A DNA stretch of 64,000 nt from positions 177,797-241,796 of the forward strand of contig AOLX01000023.1 in the NCBI GenBank assembly GCA_000336895.1. The letters run 5' to 3'. Position numbers and translations under genes: made by a program. This DNA comes from Haloarcula argentinensis DSM 12282 (lineage in GTDB: Archaea > Halobacteriota > Halobacteria > Halobacteriales > Haloarculaceae). This document shows positions 43,869-53,591 of this stretch, one piece after another. The notes under the pieces are model-generated. The model made no database searches. It was given only the letters and a program-made list of their open reading frames with translations, and had not been told where the DNA came from. Each line of letters starts with the position of its first letter. Position 1 is the first letter of the stretch.

Positions 43869-45887
43869 ATGACGCTCCGGACGGCACTCAACGACTTCAA
43901 GCGGACGCGGGACCGCCGCCACCAGTTCCCGGGTGAACTCCGCTCTACGACGGGTAGTTTCTCCGGACTCGACAGCCGCTTGGTGCATGTCGACAACGAC
44001 GGCTCGCTGCGGGACTACTCCTATCCGCTGTGTGGGCTCACGGGGATCGACCGCTCGCGGTTCGGTATCGACACGGGTTCGACGACGTGGTTCAGCACCG
44101 ACGCCGACCAGCGGTATCGCGGTGACGCAGGCGTCGTTGAGACCATCCACGACTGCGGCGATTGGGCCGTCGTCCAGACGGACTGTACTATCGAGCAGGC
44201 TCACGTCACCCGGTTCGAACTTCGTGGCGACGCACCCGCCGACGTGTCGCTTCGGGCGTTCGTCGATTTCGCACCCGACGGGCGGGACGGCCGACAGAGC
44301 CTGCTGATGCACGGAAACACCGTCGAGGCCTACCACCGGTCCGAACACGACTTCGTCGGTGTCTCTACCGAACTCGACGCCGTTCAGGGCCAAATCCCCG
44401 AGCGGTTCCCCGAACTCGTCCACGACGACCCGGTCTCGTTCCCCCGGGCAACTGGGGAGCGCCGGTACGAGGACACGACGCTGACTGGTGGTGTCCTGCT
44501 GTCCGCACCCTTCGTCGACGGGGGCGTCACACTGGCGACGCTGCTGACAGACACGAACGATATTGGCCGTGACGCGGCGCTGTCGACCATTGACCGGCTG
44601 GTGAGCGATCATTACACCTCGGAGACGTTGCTCGAAGCAGGTCAGGCACAGCGGCGGTGGAGCGTCCCCGCGGACACGCCGAGTCGCGAAAGCGTCGTGG
44701 CCGACCTCCGCGTCCTCTCGCTGCTTTCGGCCACGAACGGTGCCAGAATCGCTGCACCGGACTTCGACCCGTACTACGTCACCTCCGGCGGCTACGGCTA
44801 CACGTGGTTCCGCGACGACGCCGAGATTTCGGCATTCCTGCTCGAAGCCGACGGGACGTTCGACCTCGGACTCGATTCGTGGCACCAGCGCTCCGCCGAA
44901 TTCTACTGTCGCACGCAGCAACCGGACGGGAGCTGGCCACACCGCGTCTGGCCCGGCGACGAGACGCTCGCGCCGGGCTGGGCGAACGCCCGGCTCGAAA
45001 GCGGCTCGGACGCGGACTACCAGGCCGACCAGACCGCGAGTGTCACCAGCTTCCTCGCGACGTACCTCCGGACCGGCGACCCGGCCGACCCGGAGTGTAT
45101 CGAAGCCACGCTCGGGCGCGCCGTCGAGAGCATCGACGACACGCTGGCCGACGACGGCCTCCCCATTGCCTGTCAGAACGCCTGGGAGAACATGCGGGGC
45201 CGGTTCACGCACACCGCTGCGACTTTCCTGCACGCCTACGCGGCCGTCGCCCGCGCGCCCGTCTGTGCCACGCTCCGAGACCACGCCCGGTCACAGGCCG
45301 AGACGGTGCTGTCGTCGCTGGACGCGCTGTGGACCGGTGACCGCTACGCTCTCCGCGAACACGACGGGGCCATCGACGACCGACTGGACTCCGCGACGCT
45401 GGCCCTCCCCGCCGCCTGTCGCGTCGCCACCGAGGCCATCGACCTGCCCGCGGAGACCCGTGATCGGCTCTCTACCCACGTCGAGACGACACTCGACGGG
45501 CTGGAACGGGATACCGGCGACATCCGCGGCCTCGTCCGCTTCGAGGGCGACGACTGGCGGTGTGGCTCACAGGACCGCGAGAAAATCTGGACCGTCTCGA
45601 CGGCGTGGGGCGCAAACAGTGCCGCCCAGCTGGGTGCGCTCCTGCGTGATGCCGACGACAGCCGAGCGACGGCGGCCTACGCCCGGGCCCGGGATCTGCT
45701 GGGGGAGATTCTCCCCGGCGGCTCGCTCGTTCAGTCCAGCGGCTACCTCCCCGAACAACTGTTCGACGATGGGACGCCTGACTGTGGCACGCCGCTCGGC
45801 TGGCCCCACGCACTCCGGCTGGCCACTGTGGCCCACCTCGATGACGCCGGGGAGCTCACTGCCGAACCACTGAGCGCCCGCGAGTGA
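43869..45887 (+). CDS. GH15 glucoamylase/glucodextranase-like hydrolase
   Basis: This 672-residue protein has an N-terminal beta-sandwich (about 1-260). An (alpha/alpha)6 catalytic barrel follows, with YVTSGGYGYTWFRDDAEIS, CQNAWENMRGRFTHT (candidate catalytic Glu) and TVSTAWGANSAAQLG. No signal peptide is seen, so it acts in the cytoplasm on imported maltodextrins, releasing glucose. ATG 43869 is 24-32 nt after a TATA box. It forms part of the starch cluster with GH13 and the ABC transporter. Confidence 0.85.
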   Translation: MTLRTALNDFKRTRDRRHQFPGELRSTTGSFSGLDSRLVHVDNDGSLRDYSYPLCGLTGIDRSRFGIDTGSTTWFSTDADQRYRGDAGVVETIHDCGDWAVVQTDCTIEQAHVTRFELRGDAPADVSLRAFVDFAPDGRDGRQSLLMHGNTVEAYHRSEHDFVGVSTELDAVQGQIPERFPELVHDDPVSFPRATGERRYEDTTLTGGVLLSAPFVDGGVTLATLLTDTNDIGRDAALSTIDRLVSDHYTSETLLEAGQAQRRWSVPADTPSRESVVADLRVLSLLSATNGARIAAPDFDPYYVTSGGYGYTWFRDDAEISAFLLEADGTFDLGLDSWHQRSAEFYCRTQQPDGSWPHRVWPGDETLAPGWANARLESGSDADYQADQTASVTSFLATYLRTGDPADPECIEATLGRAVESIDDTLADDGLPIACQNAWENMRGRFTHTAATFLHAYAAVARAPVCATLRDHARSQAETVLSSLDALWTGDRYALREHDGAIDDRLDSATLALPAACRVATEAIDLPAETRDRLSTHVETTLDGLERDTGDIRGLVRFEGDDWRCGSQDREKIWTVSTAWGANSAAQLGALLRDADDSRATAAYARARDLLGEILPGGSLVQSSGYLPEQLFDDGTPDCGTPLGWPHALRLATVAHLDDAGELTAEPLSARE

Positions 45888-45915
45888 ACTGCTGGGTCAC
45901 TGGTCGCCCGCGGGT
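45868..45915 (+). repeat. Short tandem copy of the GH15 gene end
   Basis: CACTGAGCGCCCGCGAGT (45868-45885, just before the last base of the stop) recurs as CACTGGTCGCCCGCGGGT at 45898-45915, matching 15 of 18. The period is 30 nt. It is the weakest of four similar cases in this window. Confidence 0.5.
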
Positions 45916-46036
45916 ACCCTCTTTCGCGGACCGCGCTGCTTGGCTTGAGGTTCGAAAACGTAGCGGATGGCCGTAGGGACTCTATAACTGGTTGAAAACA
46001 GCGACTACGTCTGAATTTGGAGCACTGGCTATCGCC

Positions 46037-47203
46037 CTACTGCGGCGTTGCGACAGGCGCGTCCTCGCCCGCCGTGACAGCCTCGCCGGTCTCTGTATCG
46101 AACAGGTGCACGGCAGATTCGTCGAACGACACCTGTACCCGGTCACCGATGGCCGGCTCCACGTCGGTGCTCACCCTGGCGATGAAATCCGGTGCGCCGT
46201 CGCCCTCGAATCCGGTCTTCGATTCACCCAGGTCGAGATATAGGTAGTTGTCGCTGCCGATGGGTTCGAGCACGTCGACCGTCGCCGGGACGGCGTTCTG
46301 GTCGCCACCGTCGCTGACGGAAACGTGTTCCGGTCGGATACCCAGCACGTACGACCCGCGCTGGCTGTCGCCGAATGCACTGGCACGGCCGCCCGTGAGG
46401 TCATAGGAGAAGTCGTCGTTAGCGCCGGTGAGCCGCACGCCGCTGCTGAGCGGCTCCGCGGTCACGTCGAGGAAATTCATCGAGGGCGAGCCGACGAAGC
46501 CGCCAACGAACTGGTTGGTCGGGTTCTCGTACACCGTCTTCGGTCGGCCGGCCTGCTGGAGTTCCCCGTCGTTGAGGATGACGATGCGGTCGCCCATCGT
46601 CATGGCTTCTTCCTGATCATGGGTGACGTAGACGGCCGTAATGCCGAGCTCCTCTTGCAGGCGCTGGATCTCCGTCCGCATCGTCGTCCGGAGCTTCGCG
46701 TCGAGGTTGCTGAGTGGCTCGTCGAAGAGGAACACGTCCGGCTCCCGGACGATGGCGCGCCCGAGCGCGACTCGCTGCTTCTGCCCGCCGGAGAGCTGGT
46801 CCGGCGTGTCATCGAGCAGGTCCCCGATACCCATCATCTCCGCTGTCTCGGTGACTCGCTCTTGCCGTTCCTCCTTCGAGAGGTCCGTGCTCATCCGGAG
46901 GCCAAAGGCCATGTTCTGTCGGATAGACTTGTGGGGGTACAGCGCGTAGTTCTGAAACACCATCGCGACGTCGCGCTTGCGGGCGTGGACGTCTGTTACG
47001 TCCTCGCCGCCGATGCGGATACGGCCGCTCGTCGGCCGCTCAAGCCCGGCAACCATCCGTAGGCTCGTCGATTTCCCACACCCCGAGGGCCCGACGACCG
47101 TTACGAACTCCCCGTCGTCGATGGACAGATCGATGTCGTCGACCGCCACGATGGAGCCACCGTCGAACTCCTTGCGGAGACCGTCTAGTTCGAGACTCGC
47201 CAT
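46037..47203 (-). CDS. Sugar ABC transporter ATPase (MalK/UgpC type)
   Basis: This 388-residue protein has Walker [11 protein letters not shown]-loop [11 protein letters not shown], signature [15 protein letters not shown], Walker [13 protein letters not shown] and switch His in [10 protein letters not shown]. The C-terminal TOBE-like region ([10 protein letters not shown]) is characteristic of MalK-type subunits. It energises the permeases encoded at 50900 and 51862. It follows the GH13 gene by 92 nt on the same strand with its own CTTATTAG-like box. Confidence 0.9.
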   Translation of the reverse strand: MASLELDGLRKEFDGGSIVAVDDIDLSIDDGEFVTVVGPSGCGKSTSLRMVAGLERPTSGRIRIGGEDVTDVHARKRDVAMVFQNYALYPHKSIRQNMAFGLRMSTDLSKEERQERVTETAEMMGIGDLLDDTPDQLSGGQKQRVALGRAIVREPDVFLFDEPLSNLDAKLRTTMRTEIQRLQEELGITAVYVTHDQEEAMTMGDRIVILNDGELQQAGRPKTVYENPTNQFVGGFVGSPSMNFLDVTAEPLSSGVRLTGANDDFSYDLTGGRASAFGDSQRGSYVLGIRPEHVSVSDGGDQNAVPATVDVLEPIGSDNYLYLDLGESKTGFEGDGAPDFIARVSTDVEPAIGDRVQVSFDESAVHLFDTETGEAVTAGEDAPVATPQ

Positions 47204-47295
47204 TACACGGAGTCTCACACCCGATGCTAATAAGTTTGATGGGATTTTTCATAGAAGATCTAGCAGAGTCGATGCAGGCATGGAACCGAGCGCCG

Positions 47296-49386
47296 TCAGC
47301 GGCCGTTCGGCGCTGATACCACAACGATATCGCCGACCTCGACTGTCCCGTCACTGCCGATTGGAGTGTCGCTGAGAAGATCAGTGTCCGCGACCGGGGG
47401 GTCGAGTGAGACGCTCACCGTGCCGTCGCCGAAGTGCAGGACGACCACCAGCGTCTCGTCGCCGTCGGTGCGCTCGTACGCGACGACGCTGTCCGCATCG
47501 CCCGTTTCGACGGTATAGGGAATCAGATGTACTCCGGGCGCGCGCAGTGCGGCGTGGTCCGACCGCAGTGCCACTAGTCGCCGGTGGAAGTCGGTCAGGG
47601 CGTTGTCGCCGTCGTGCCAGCGCATCGTCCCGCGTTGCTGTTCGACGCCGCGTTCCTGGCCGGCGTATATCATCGGCGTCCCGGGGAGCGTGAACGTGGC
47701 TCCGACGGCCGCCCGCAGTGACGCAGTCCCGCACTCGTCAAGATAGCGGTCCTCGTCGTGGTTGTCGACGTATCGCATGTGGCCGGCGCGGTCGGGGTAG
47801 CCGTGCTCGGCCGTCGCGTCGAGCGCCTCGAACAGCGCCGACGCCGGTTCCTCGCCGGTCCCGATCTCGCGGAGCGTGTCGAACAGATCCGTGTCGTAGT
47901 GGACATCGAACTCGTTTTCGGCGAAAGCGGCGTCACGCGGGACTGTCTCGTCGAGCAGCAGGAACTCTGGGTCGTCGGCTTTCACCCGCTCCCGGACCTC
48001 CTTCCAGAACCCGTGTGGCACGCCCCAGGCCACGTCACAGCGGAACCCGTCGACCACGTCGCGCCACTCGTCGACCACGTCGAGCATCCAGCGCCGGACG
48101 TCGAGCGAGTCGTAGTTGAGGTTCGGGATCCGCGTCCAGTTGAAGTAGTGTCCCGGCGCGTCTTCGCCCGCCCAGTCGACGTCGGAGACATCCTGTGACG
48201 CCGGGACTCGCTCGTAGTAGTCTGCGTACTCGGGGACGTCGGCTCGGTGGAGCTGGAACGCCGGGTGGTCCCGCGAGCTATGGTTGATAACCAAGTCGAA
48301 GACGACCCGAATCCCCGCGTCGTGGAGTCGGTCGACAAGCGATTCGAACTCTTCGCGTGTTCCCAGATCCTCGGCGGTGTCGAAGAAATCAGTAATGTGG
48401 TAGCCGTGCCGGGTCGGACTCGCCTGAACGGGGGTGAGCCACACCACGTCGACGCCCAGCGACTCGATGTAGGGGACCCGCCGCTCGATGGCCTCGAAGG
48501 TCGTGTCGACGGTCTCGCCGGCGAACGACCGGACGAATATCTCGTAGATGGTGGCGTCGCCGGCCCAGGCCGGCGGGTCGGCCGGCCGCGAGACAGATAC
48601 CGTCTCGCCCGCGCCTGCGTCCTCGCTTTTCTTGCCACATTCCACGACTAGCGTGTCCGCGACACTGTGGCGCTCGGCGACGGCGACCGCGTGAACGCGG
48701 GCCGTTTCGGGCAGTGCGTCGCGTGGGACTCGGAGTTCGTCACCGTCGGTGGTCACGGCCGACTCTCTCAGGTCGTCGCGGCCGTCGAGATAGAACTCGA
48801 CCTCCGGCTCGCTCCCCGACGGGGCCGCGCGGGCGTCTGCCACGACGACGAGGTCCCCGTCCTCTGTCTTGCCGGTGAGTTCGACCCGAGGGCGACCCGG
48901 TCCCTCGACGGTAACCTCGTCAGTCGCGGTCGATTCGAAGGAGCCGTCGAAACTGAAAATCGCGTGGTGGGTCCCCGGCGGGAGTTCGGTCTCGATCACC
49001 CATTCGTCGCCGTCGCGTTCGGCCCAGTGGGTTCCCATCGTGAAGTCGTTGAACTTCCCGATGACGATGGCGCGGTCGGCGACGGCGAGGTTGCCACCGT
49101 GTTCGAAGTCGTCCGTCGTGACGCTGAATCGGACTGTCTCGGTGACGGCCGGGAACGCTCGGACGACTTGCTCGTGTGTGCCGTCCGGTGCGGTTAACTC
49201 GGCTCGATAGACACCCGGTGTGTCTGGTTCGAGGTGACTGATTGGGCCGTCGCCAAGCGTTGCCGTACTCGCAGTTGGCCGCTCGACTAGCCGCCACTCG
49301 GCAGCCATGTCGAGGTCGGGCTGACGTGGGGCCAGTTCGACCGACTCGCCGACGGCGGCGAACCGCGGCGGGCCTGGATGGTGCAT
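47296..49386 (-). CDS. GH13 alpha-amylase family enzyme (cyclomaltodextrinase-like)
   Basis: This 696-residue protein has N-terminal beta domains (about 1-250) and then the catalytic (beta/alpha)8 barrel. The barrel shows DVVWLTPVQASPTRHGY, VFDLVINHSS, GFRCDVAWGVP (nucleophile Asp), FLLLDETVP (acid Glu) and YVDNHDEDR (transition-state Asp). No signal peptide is visible, so it is probably cytoplasmic. It hydrolyses maltodextrins or cyclodextrins brought in by the ABC transporter. It diverges from the binding-protein gene, and the shared box at 49441 lies just upstream of its TATA. Confidence 0.88.
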   Translation of the reverse strand: MHHPGPPRFAAVGESVELAPRQPDLDMAAEWRLVERPTASTATLGDGPISHLEPDTPGVYRAELTAPDGTHEQVVRAFPAVTETVRFSVTTDDFEHGGNLAVADRAIVIGKFNDFTMGTHWAERDGDEWVIETELPPGTHHAIFSFDGSFESTATDEVTVEGPGRPRVELTGKTEDGDLVVVADARAAPSGSEPEVEFYLDGRDDLRESAVTTDGDELRVPRDALPETARVHAVAVAERHSVADTLVVECGKKSEDAGAGETVSVSRPADPPAWAGDATIYEIFVRSFAGETVDTTFEAIERRVPYIESLGVDVVWLTPVQASPTRHGYHITDFFDTAEDLGTREEFESLVDRLHDAGIRVVFDLVINHSSRDHPAFQLHRADVPEYADYYERVPASQDVSDVDWAGEDAPGHYFNWTRIPNLNYDSLDVRRWMLDVVDEWRDVVDGFRCDVAWGVPHGFWKEVRERVKADDPEFLLLDETVPRDAAFAENEFDVHYDTDLFDTLREIGTGEEPASALFEALDATAEHGYPDRAGHMRYVDNHDEDRYLDECGTASLRAAVGATFTLPGTPMIYAGQERGVEQQRGTMRWHDGDNALTDFHRRLVALRSDHAALRAPGVHLIPYTVETGDADSVVAYERTDGDETLVVVLHFGDGTVSVSLDPPVADTDLLSDTPIGSDGTVEVGDIVVVSAPNGR

Positions 49387-49440
49387 ACGCCTACGGTGCG
49401 GGGACGGTACTGTGAGTGTTACGTTTCGAGATGAATTTAA

Positions 49441-49458
49441 GAAAAACTATCACATCGT
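49441..49458. promoter_or_regulatory. Shared maltodextrin-cluster box between GH13 and binding-protein genes
   Basis: GAAAAACTATCACATCGT matches the box before GH15 at 15 of 18 positions. On the minus strand it sits directly upstream of the CTTAAATTC TATA-like sequence (about 49431-49439) of the GH13 gene. Both promoters thus carry the element next to the TATA box. Confidence 0.5.
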
Positions 49459-49597
49459 AATTTCCGGCCGCTTGGGTTCACTAAAACCGACACACATCGG
49501 AGCAATTCGCTGTCGAGTCTTGGAATCTATCATCATTGTATCCTTCTATTTCCGAATGATTTAAGTTATGAAGGACTATTTCATCCAATATCTATCC

Positions 49598-50890
49598 ATG
49601 ACAATGGAACGACGGACCGTGCTCAAGCGGATCGGCGGCGTTGGTGCGGCTGCAGCCCTGGCTGGCTGTAGTGTGCAAGAGCAGGGCAGTGGCGGCTCGG
49701 ACGGGGGAACGGCGTCAGGTGACGGGTCGGGCGATGGGTCCAGCAGCGGGTCCGACGGCGGGAGTCAGCAGTCCAGCGGGACTGCAACGGCGTGGTACCA
49801 GCTCCAGGATTCGGAGATCCCCGCACGCAAGGACGCGATGGAGACGTTCACGAGCGAGACGGAGTTCGCCGTCGAGGGGTCGGACATCTCCAACATGGAA
49901 AAGAAGACTACGAGCGCGATTCCGGCCGGGCAGGGGCCGGAGATCTTCGAGTGGGCGCACGACTGGGTGGGCGACTACTACCAGCGCGAGTTCGTCGTCG
50001 ACCAGTCCGACGAACTTTCCGTGAGCTTAGACCAGTTCACGGACGCCGCCGCCTCCGCCGTCCAGTTCGACGACGCCGTCGTCGGCCTCCCGCACTCGGC
50101 GGAAACGGTGACGCTCATCTACAACTCCGATATCGTCGACGAACCGCCTGAGACTATCGACGATATGGTGGCGACAATGGAGGAGTACCACGACCCGAGC
50201 AGCAGTCAGTACGGTCTCGCCGCGCCGTTCGATCCGTACTTCACGAGCGGGTGGATACAGGCCTTTGGCGGCTACTACTTCGACCCGGAGCAGGACCCGG
50301 CACTCGGGCTGGATGCCGACGAAGCCGTCGAAGGGCTGGAGTTCGCCCTCGACACCCTCCGCCCGTACATGCCCGACGACCCGAACTACGAACCGCAGGC
50401 CGCGACGTTCTCGGAGGGGAACGCCGCCTTCGCGGTCAACGGGCCGTGGTACCTGGCGACGCTGAACCAGAGCGACGTGAACTACGAAGTGGCGACGTTC
50501 CCTGCCATCGACGGCGGCGAGGTGACGCCGTACACCGGCATCTCGATGTGGTACTTCGCGGACGCGATGAACGAGGGTGGTGCCGACGCCACGGCCGCCC
50601 GGAACTTCGTCGAGTGGTTCGCCACCAACGAGGACCACGCCACGCGACTCGCCGAGGAACAGGGCGCGATTCCGGTGCTCGACAGTCTCGTCGGCAGCGA
50701 CGAACTCCCTGACCACGTCCAGACGTACTCCCAGACCGTCAGCCAGGGCGTCCCGATGCCGACCGACCCGCGCATGAACAAGGTGTGGTCGCCGCTTGAG
50801 AACGCCCTCATCGAAGCGTTCAACGGCGATTCGAGCGCTGAAGACGCACTGACGACCGCCGCCGAAGAAATCCGTAGCAACTGGGAGTAA
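49598..50890 (+). CDS. Maltodextrin ABC transporter substrate-binding lipoprotein
   Basis: This 430-residue protein has a Tat motif RRTVLKRIGG and lipobox ALAGC, then a Gly/Ser linker and a type 2 periplasmic binding fold. It includes MalE-like patterns WAHDWVGDYYQ, VVGLPHSAETVTLIYN and AAFAVNGPWYLATL. I start it at 49598 because a TTTAAG box lies only 3-9 nt before ATG 49568 but at the right distance for 49598/49604. It captures maltodextrin outside and feeds the permeases encoded 9 nt downstream. Confidence 0.88.
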   Translation: MTMERRTVLKRIGGVGAAAALAGCSVQEQGSGGSDGGTASGDGSGDGSSSGSDGGSQQSSGTATAWYQLQDSEIPARKDAMETFTSETEFAVEGSDISNMEKKTTSAIPAGQGPEIFEWAHDWVGDYYQREFVVDQSDELSVSLDQFTDAAASAVQFDDAVVGLPHSAETVTLIYNSDIVDEPPETIDDMVATMEEYHDPSSSQYGLAAPFDPYFTSGWIQAFGGYYFDPEQDPALGLDADEAVEGLEFALDTLRPYMPDDPNYEPQAATFSEGNAAFAVNGPWYLATLNQSDVNYEVATFPAIDGGEVTPYTGISMWYFADAMNEGGADATAARNFVEWFATNEDHATRLAEEQGAIPVLDSLVGSDELPDHVQTYSQTVSQGVPMPTDPRMNKVWSPLENALIEAFNGDSSAEDALTTAAEEIRSNWE

Positions 50891-50899
50891 GCAACGCCC

Positions 50900-51862
50900 A
50901 TGAGTACCGTTTCACGAGCGGCGGACCGCATCGAGTCGGTCCCGTTTCTGACGCGGGACGACGCGTCGTTACTGCTAGTGCTCCCGGGGCTGTTCGTCTT
51001 CTCGGCGTTCATGCTGTTCCCAGTCATCTACCTGCTGGGGATCTCCTTTACCAACGCAGAGCCGGCGAACCTGTTCGCCGGCGAGGGCGTCGTCGCCGTG
51101 CTCACCTTCGGTGACGCGCTGTTTGTCGGATTAGAGAACTACGCCGATGTGCTGACCGACGGCCAGTTCTGGAACTCATTCGGTGTCACCTGGCTGTTCG
51201 TCGCCACGAGCGTCACGCTCAAAATCGGGGCGAGCCTGGCTATCGCGCTCGTTGTGACCAGTGACCTCGTCCGCGGCAAGCGCGTCCTGCGCTCGCTCAT
51301 CATCTTCCCGATGGGGCTGCCGCCGATTTTCACTATCACCGTGTGGCGCGGCATCTTCAGCTCCGCCGAGTTCGGGCTGATGAACCAGCTGCTGACCGCG
51401 TTCGGGGCGAGTTCGGTCGCGTGGCTCTCGGGCCGCTGGACTGCCTTCGTCGCGTACAACGTCACGGAGGCGTGGCTGGCGTACCCGTTCATGGTTATCA
51501 TCACCGTCAGTGCGCTACAGGACGTACCCGAGGAACTCCACGAGGCGGCCGTCGTCGACGGCGCGGGGTTCCTGGCACGCTTTGCCCACATCACCCTGCC
51601 GTCGATCAAGCGGCCCGTCCTGTTTGCGTCGATTCTGACATCTGCGGCGTCGTTCCAGCAGTTCCTCATTCCGTTCGTGTTCAATCAGGGCGGCCCGGCA
51701 CGGGCGAACGAACTCATCGTCGTCTACGGCTATCGTGAGGCACTGTCGTTCCAGCAGTACGGTCGTGGTGCGGCCATCAGCATCATCGCGCTCGTGTTCA
51801 TCGGCGCGTTCATGTGGCTCAACGTCAAGAAAGGGAAGCTCGCCGACGGGGTGAACGACTGA
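50900..51862 (+). CDS. Sugar ABC permease, MalF-like
   Basis: This 320-residue integral membrane protein has about seven helices. The cytoplasmic EAA loop EELHEAAVVDGAGFLARFAHITLPSIK contacts the ATPase. It belongs to the MalF family by order and sequence. It starts 9 nt after the binding protein and overlaps the next permease by one base (TGATG). Confidence 0.9.
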   Translation: MSTVSRAADRIESVPFLTRDDASLLLVLPGLFVFSAFMLFPVIYLLGISFTNAEPANLFAGEGVVAVLTFGDALFVGLENYADVLTDGQFWNSFGVTWLFVATSVTLKIGASLAIALVVTSDLVRGKRVLRSLIIFPMGLPPIFTITVWRGIFSSAEFGLMNQLLTAFGASSVAWLSGRWTAFVAYNVTEAWLAYPFMVIITVSALQDVPEELHEAAVVDGAGFLARFAHITLPSIKRPVLFASILTSAASFQQFLIPFVFNQGGPARANELIVVYGYREALSFQQYGRGAAISIIALVFIGAFMWLNVKKGKLADGVND

Positions 51863-52941
51863 TGTTGCTCGGTGCGATCGCCAGGAAGCTCGGCGACGAC
51901 ATCAAGACGTTCGCGACGATGCCAGCACGGACGGTCCGAAAGTGGTCCTACACCGTGCAGGCGGTCCGTCGGGGCGAACTGCCCGCGTCCGAAGTCCTGA
52001 AGGTCATTCTCTCGACCATCGGTGCAACGCTGGTGGTGCTGGCGCTGCTCTTCCCGATCTACTGGATTCTGATGGCGGCCCTCTCCGGCTCCGGAAGCTC
52101 GCTGTACACATCCGAGAGCTTCTCGCTGTTTCCCGCTAACCCAACGGTCAAACCGTTCATCTGGGTTATCGGCGACCTCATCGTCCCGTCGTATTCGATC
52201 TCCGCCGCCATCCCGTTCACCGACCTCGCCTTCGTGTTCCAGACGCCGGGGATCGAAATTCTGGACGCCTCCGACTACGGCGTCAACCGCCCGTCGGATT
52301 TCAAGCACTTCCTCTGGAACAGCCTCATGGTGGCGATTCCGACCGTTCTTATTGCGATGTCGCTCATCATTCCGGCAGCCTATGCCCTCTCGCGCCGTGA
52401 GTTCCTCTTCCGGCGGAAGATCCTGTTCCTCTACGTCCTGATGACGCAGGTCGGTGGCGGCCTCGGGGTTGCTCTGCTCATTGGGATGTACGCGCTGTAC
52501 GTCCAGTTCGGCATCAACGACAGCAAGCTGGCGCTTGCGGTGTACTACGCGGCGACCGCTGTCCCGTTCAATACATGGCTGCTGAAGACGTACATGGACG
52601 GCATCCCAGTCTCCTACGAGGAAGCCGCCGTCGTTGATGGCGCGCCGCCCTGGCGAGTCGTCACCGAGGTCATCATTCCGATGTCGACCGCCGGACTGGC
52701 GACGGTGTTCATCTTCGTCTTCCTCACCGGCTGGACGGAGTTCGTCGTCGCCCAGACGCTGCTGGGGACGGAGAACTACACGCTGCCGGTCGGCCTGTAT
52801 GCGATGGTCGACGAGTACTCCATCCCGTGGGCGCGCTTCTCCGCGTTCGCGCTCACCTTCGCCTCGCCGATCATGCTGGCGTACCTGTTCGCCCAGCGCT
52901 ACATCGAGGGCGGGCTCTCATTCAGCGGGATGGAAGGTTAG
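51862..52941 (+). CDS. Sugar ABC permease, MalG-like
   Basis: This 359-residue protein has six helices and an EAA loop (VSYEEAAVVDGAPPWRVVTEVIIPMS). An N-terminal cytoplasmic extension of about 45 residues is present. ATG 51862 shares its A with the preceding stop, so the two permeases are translationally coupled. The end overlaps the convergent lipoprotein gene by 4 nt. Confidence 0.9.
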   Translation: MLLGAIARKLGDDIKTFATMPARTVRKWSYTVQAVRRGELPASEVLKVILSTIGATLVVLALLFPIYWILMAALSGSGSSLYTSESFSLFPANPTVKPFIWVIGDLIVPSYSISAAIPFTDLAFVFQTPGIEILDASDYGVNRPSDFKHFLWNSLMVAIPTVLIAMSLIIPAAYALSRREFLFRRKILFLYVLMTQVGGGLGVALLIGMYALYVQFGINDSKLALAVYYAATAVPFNTWLLKTYMDGIPVSYEEAAVVDGAPPWRVVTEVIIPMSTAGLATVFIFVFLTGWTEFVVAQTLLGTENYTLPVGLYAMVDEYSIPWARFSAFALTFASPIMLAYLFAQRYIEGGLSFSGMEG

Positions 52942-53534
52942 GCCGGCGCGACGCCAGCCGTCATCCAGCAGCCTTCGTAGGGCGCTTCAGTCTGCTTTTC
53001 GACCGTCCACCGGTAGCTCGTCGTCGTCCCGTTCCCGTTGACGACGGTCACCGGCTGTGACGCGGTGTTGCCATCGCGGTCGAGCGGCCCGTACCGCACG
53101 CCCGTCGCGTTCAGGAGCGGTTCGAACCCGCTCTGGATTGTCCGGACGAAGTTCGAGTACGGTCCCGTCAGCTCCCGGTTCGACGGGGACGCGAACTGCC
53201 ACGTGGTGTTGATGCCCTCGTTCGTCTTCGGGTCGTTGTTCTGCAGCGCCAGCACCTGGATGTGGACGACGAGTCCCGGCGGCCGCTCGCAGTTCGGTCG
53301 CAGTTCGAGGACTCGCGGCTGTGTTACCGCTGACCGGTTGGCGTCGACGGAGACGTTGCCCCAGTAGCTCCCCTCGTCCGTCGCTTCCACCGCCTGTGGC
53401 TCGTCTGTCGGCACGGTGGCGGGCGTTATCGCCGGTTCCGGCTCTGTTTCCCCAGTCCCGAAAAACGCACCACAGCCCGCCAGTGAGACGAAAACGGCGA
53501 GTACGACGAGTACGAGCGGCCGGCTGGCTGTCAT
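52938..53534 (-). CDS. Predicted lipoprotein
   Basis: This 198-residue protein has a signal peptide and lipobox (VFVSLAGC, Cys near 21), a Thr/Pro/Glu-rich linker and a beta-rich domain with two cysteines (PNCERPP and YEGCWM) that may form a disulphide. I do not recognise the family. It converges with malG; a role in the sugar cluster is not implied. Confidence 0.65.
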   Translation of the reverse strand: MTASRPLVLVVLAVFVSLAGCGAFFGTGETEPEPAITPATVPTDEPQAVEATDEGSYWGNVSVDANRSAVTQPRVLELRPNCERPPGLVVHIQVLALQNNDPKTNEGINTTWQFASPSNRELTGPYSNFVRTIQSGFEPLLNATGVRYGPLDRDGNTASQPVTVVNGNGTTTSYRWTVEKQTEAPYEGCWMTAGVAPA

Positions 53535-53591
53535 ACCCCTGTATTGGGGCGGACTGCCTTCGGTGTTCTGTCGGGGGCGACGAGTCGCCCG

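Noticed and set aside
43863..45284. 473-codon frame antisense to the GH15 gene
   Set aside because: The composition is that of an antisense shadow (Arg/Val/Gly-rich). The plus strand has clear GH15 motifs and a promoter.
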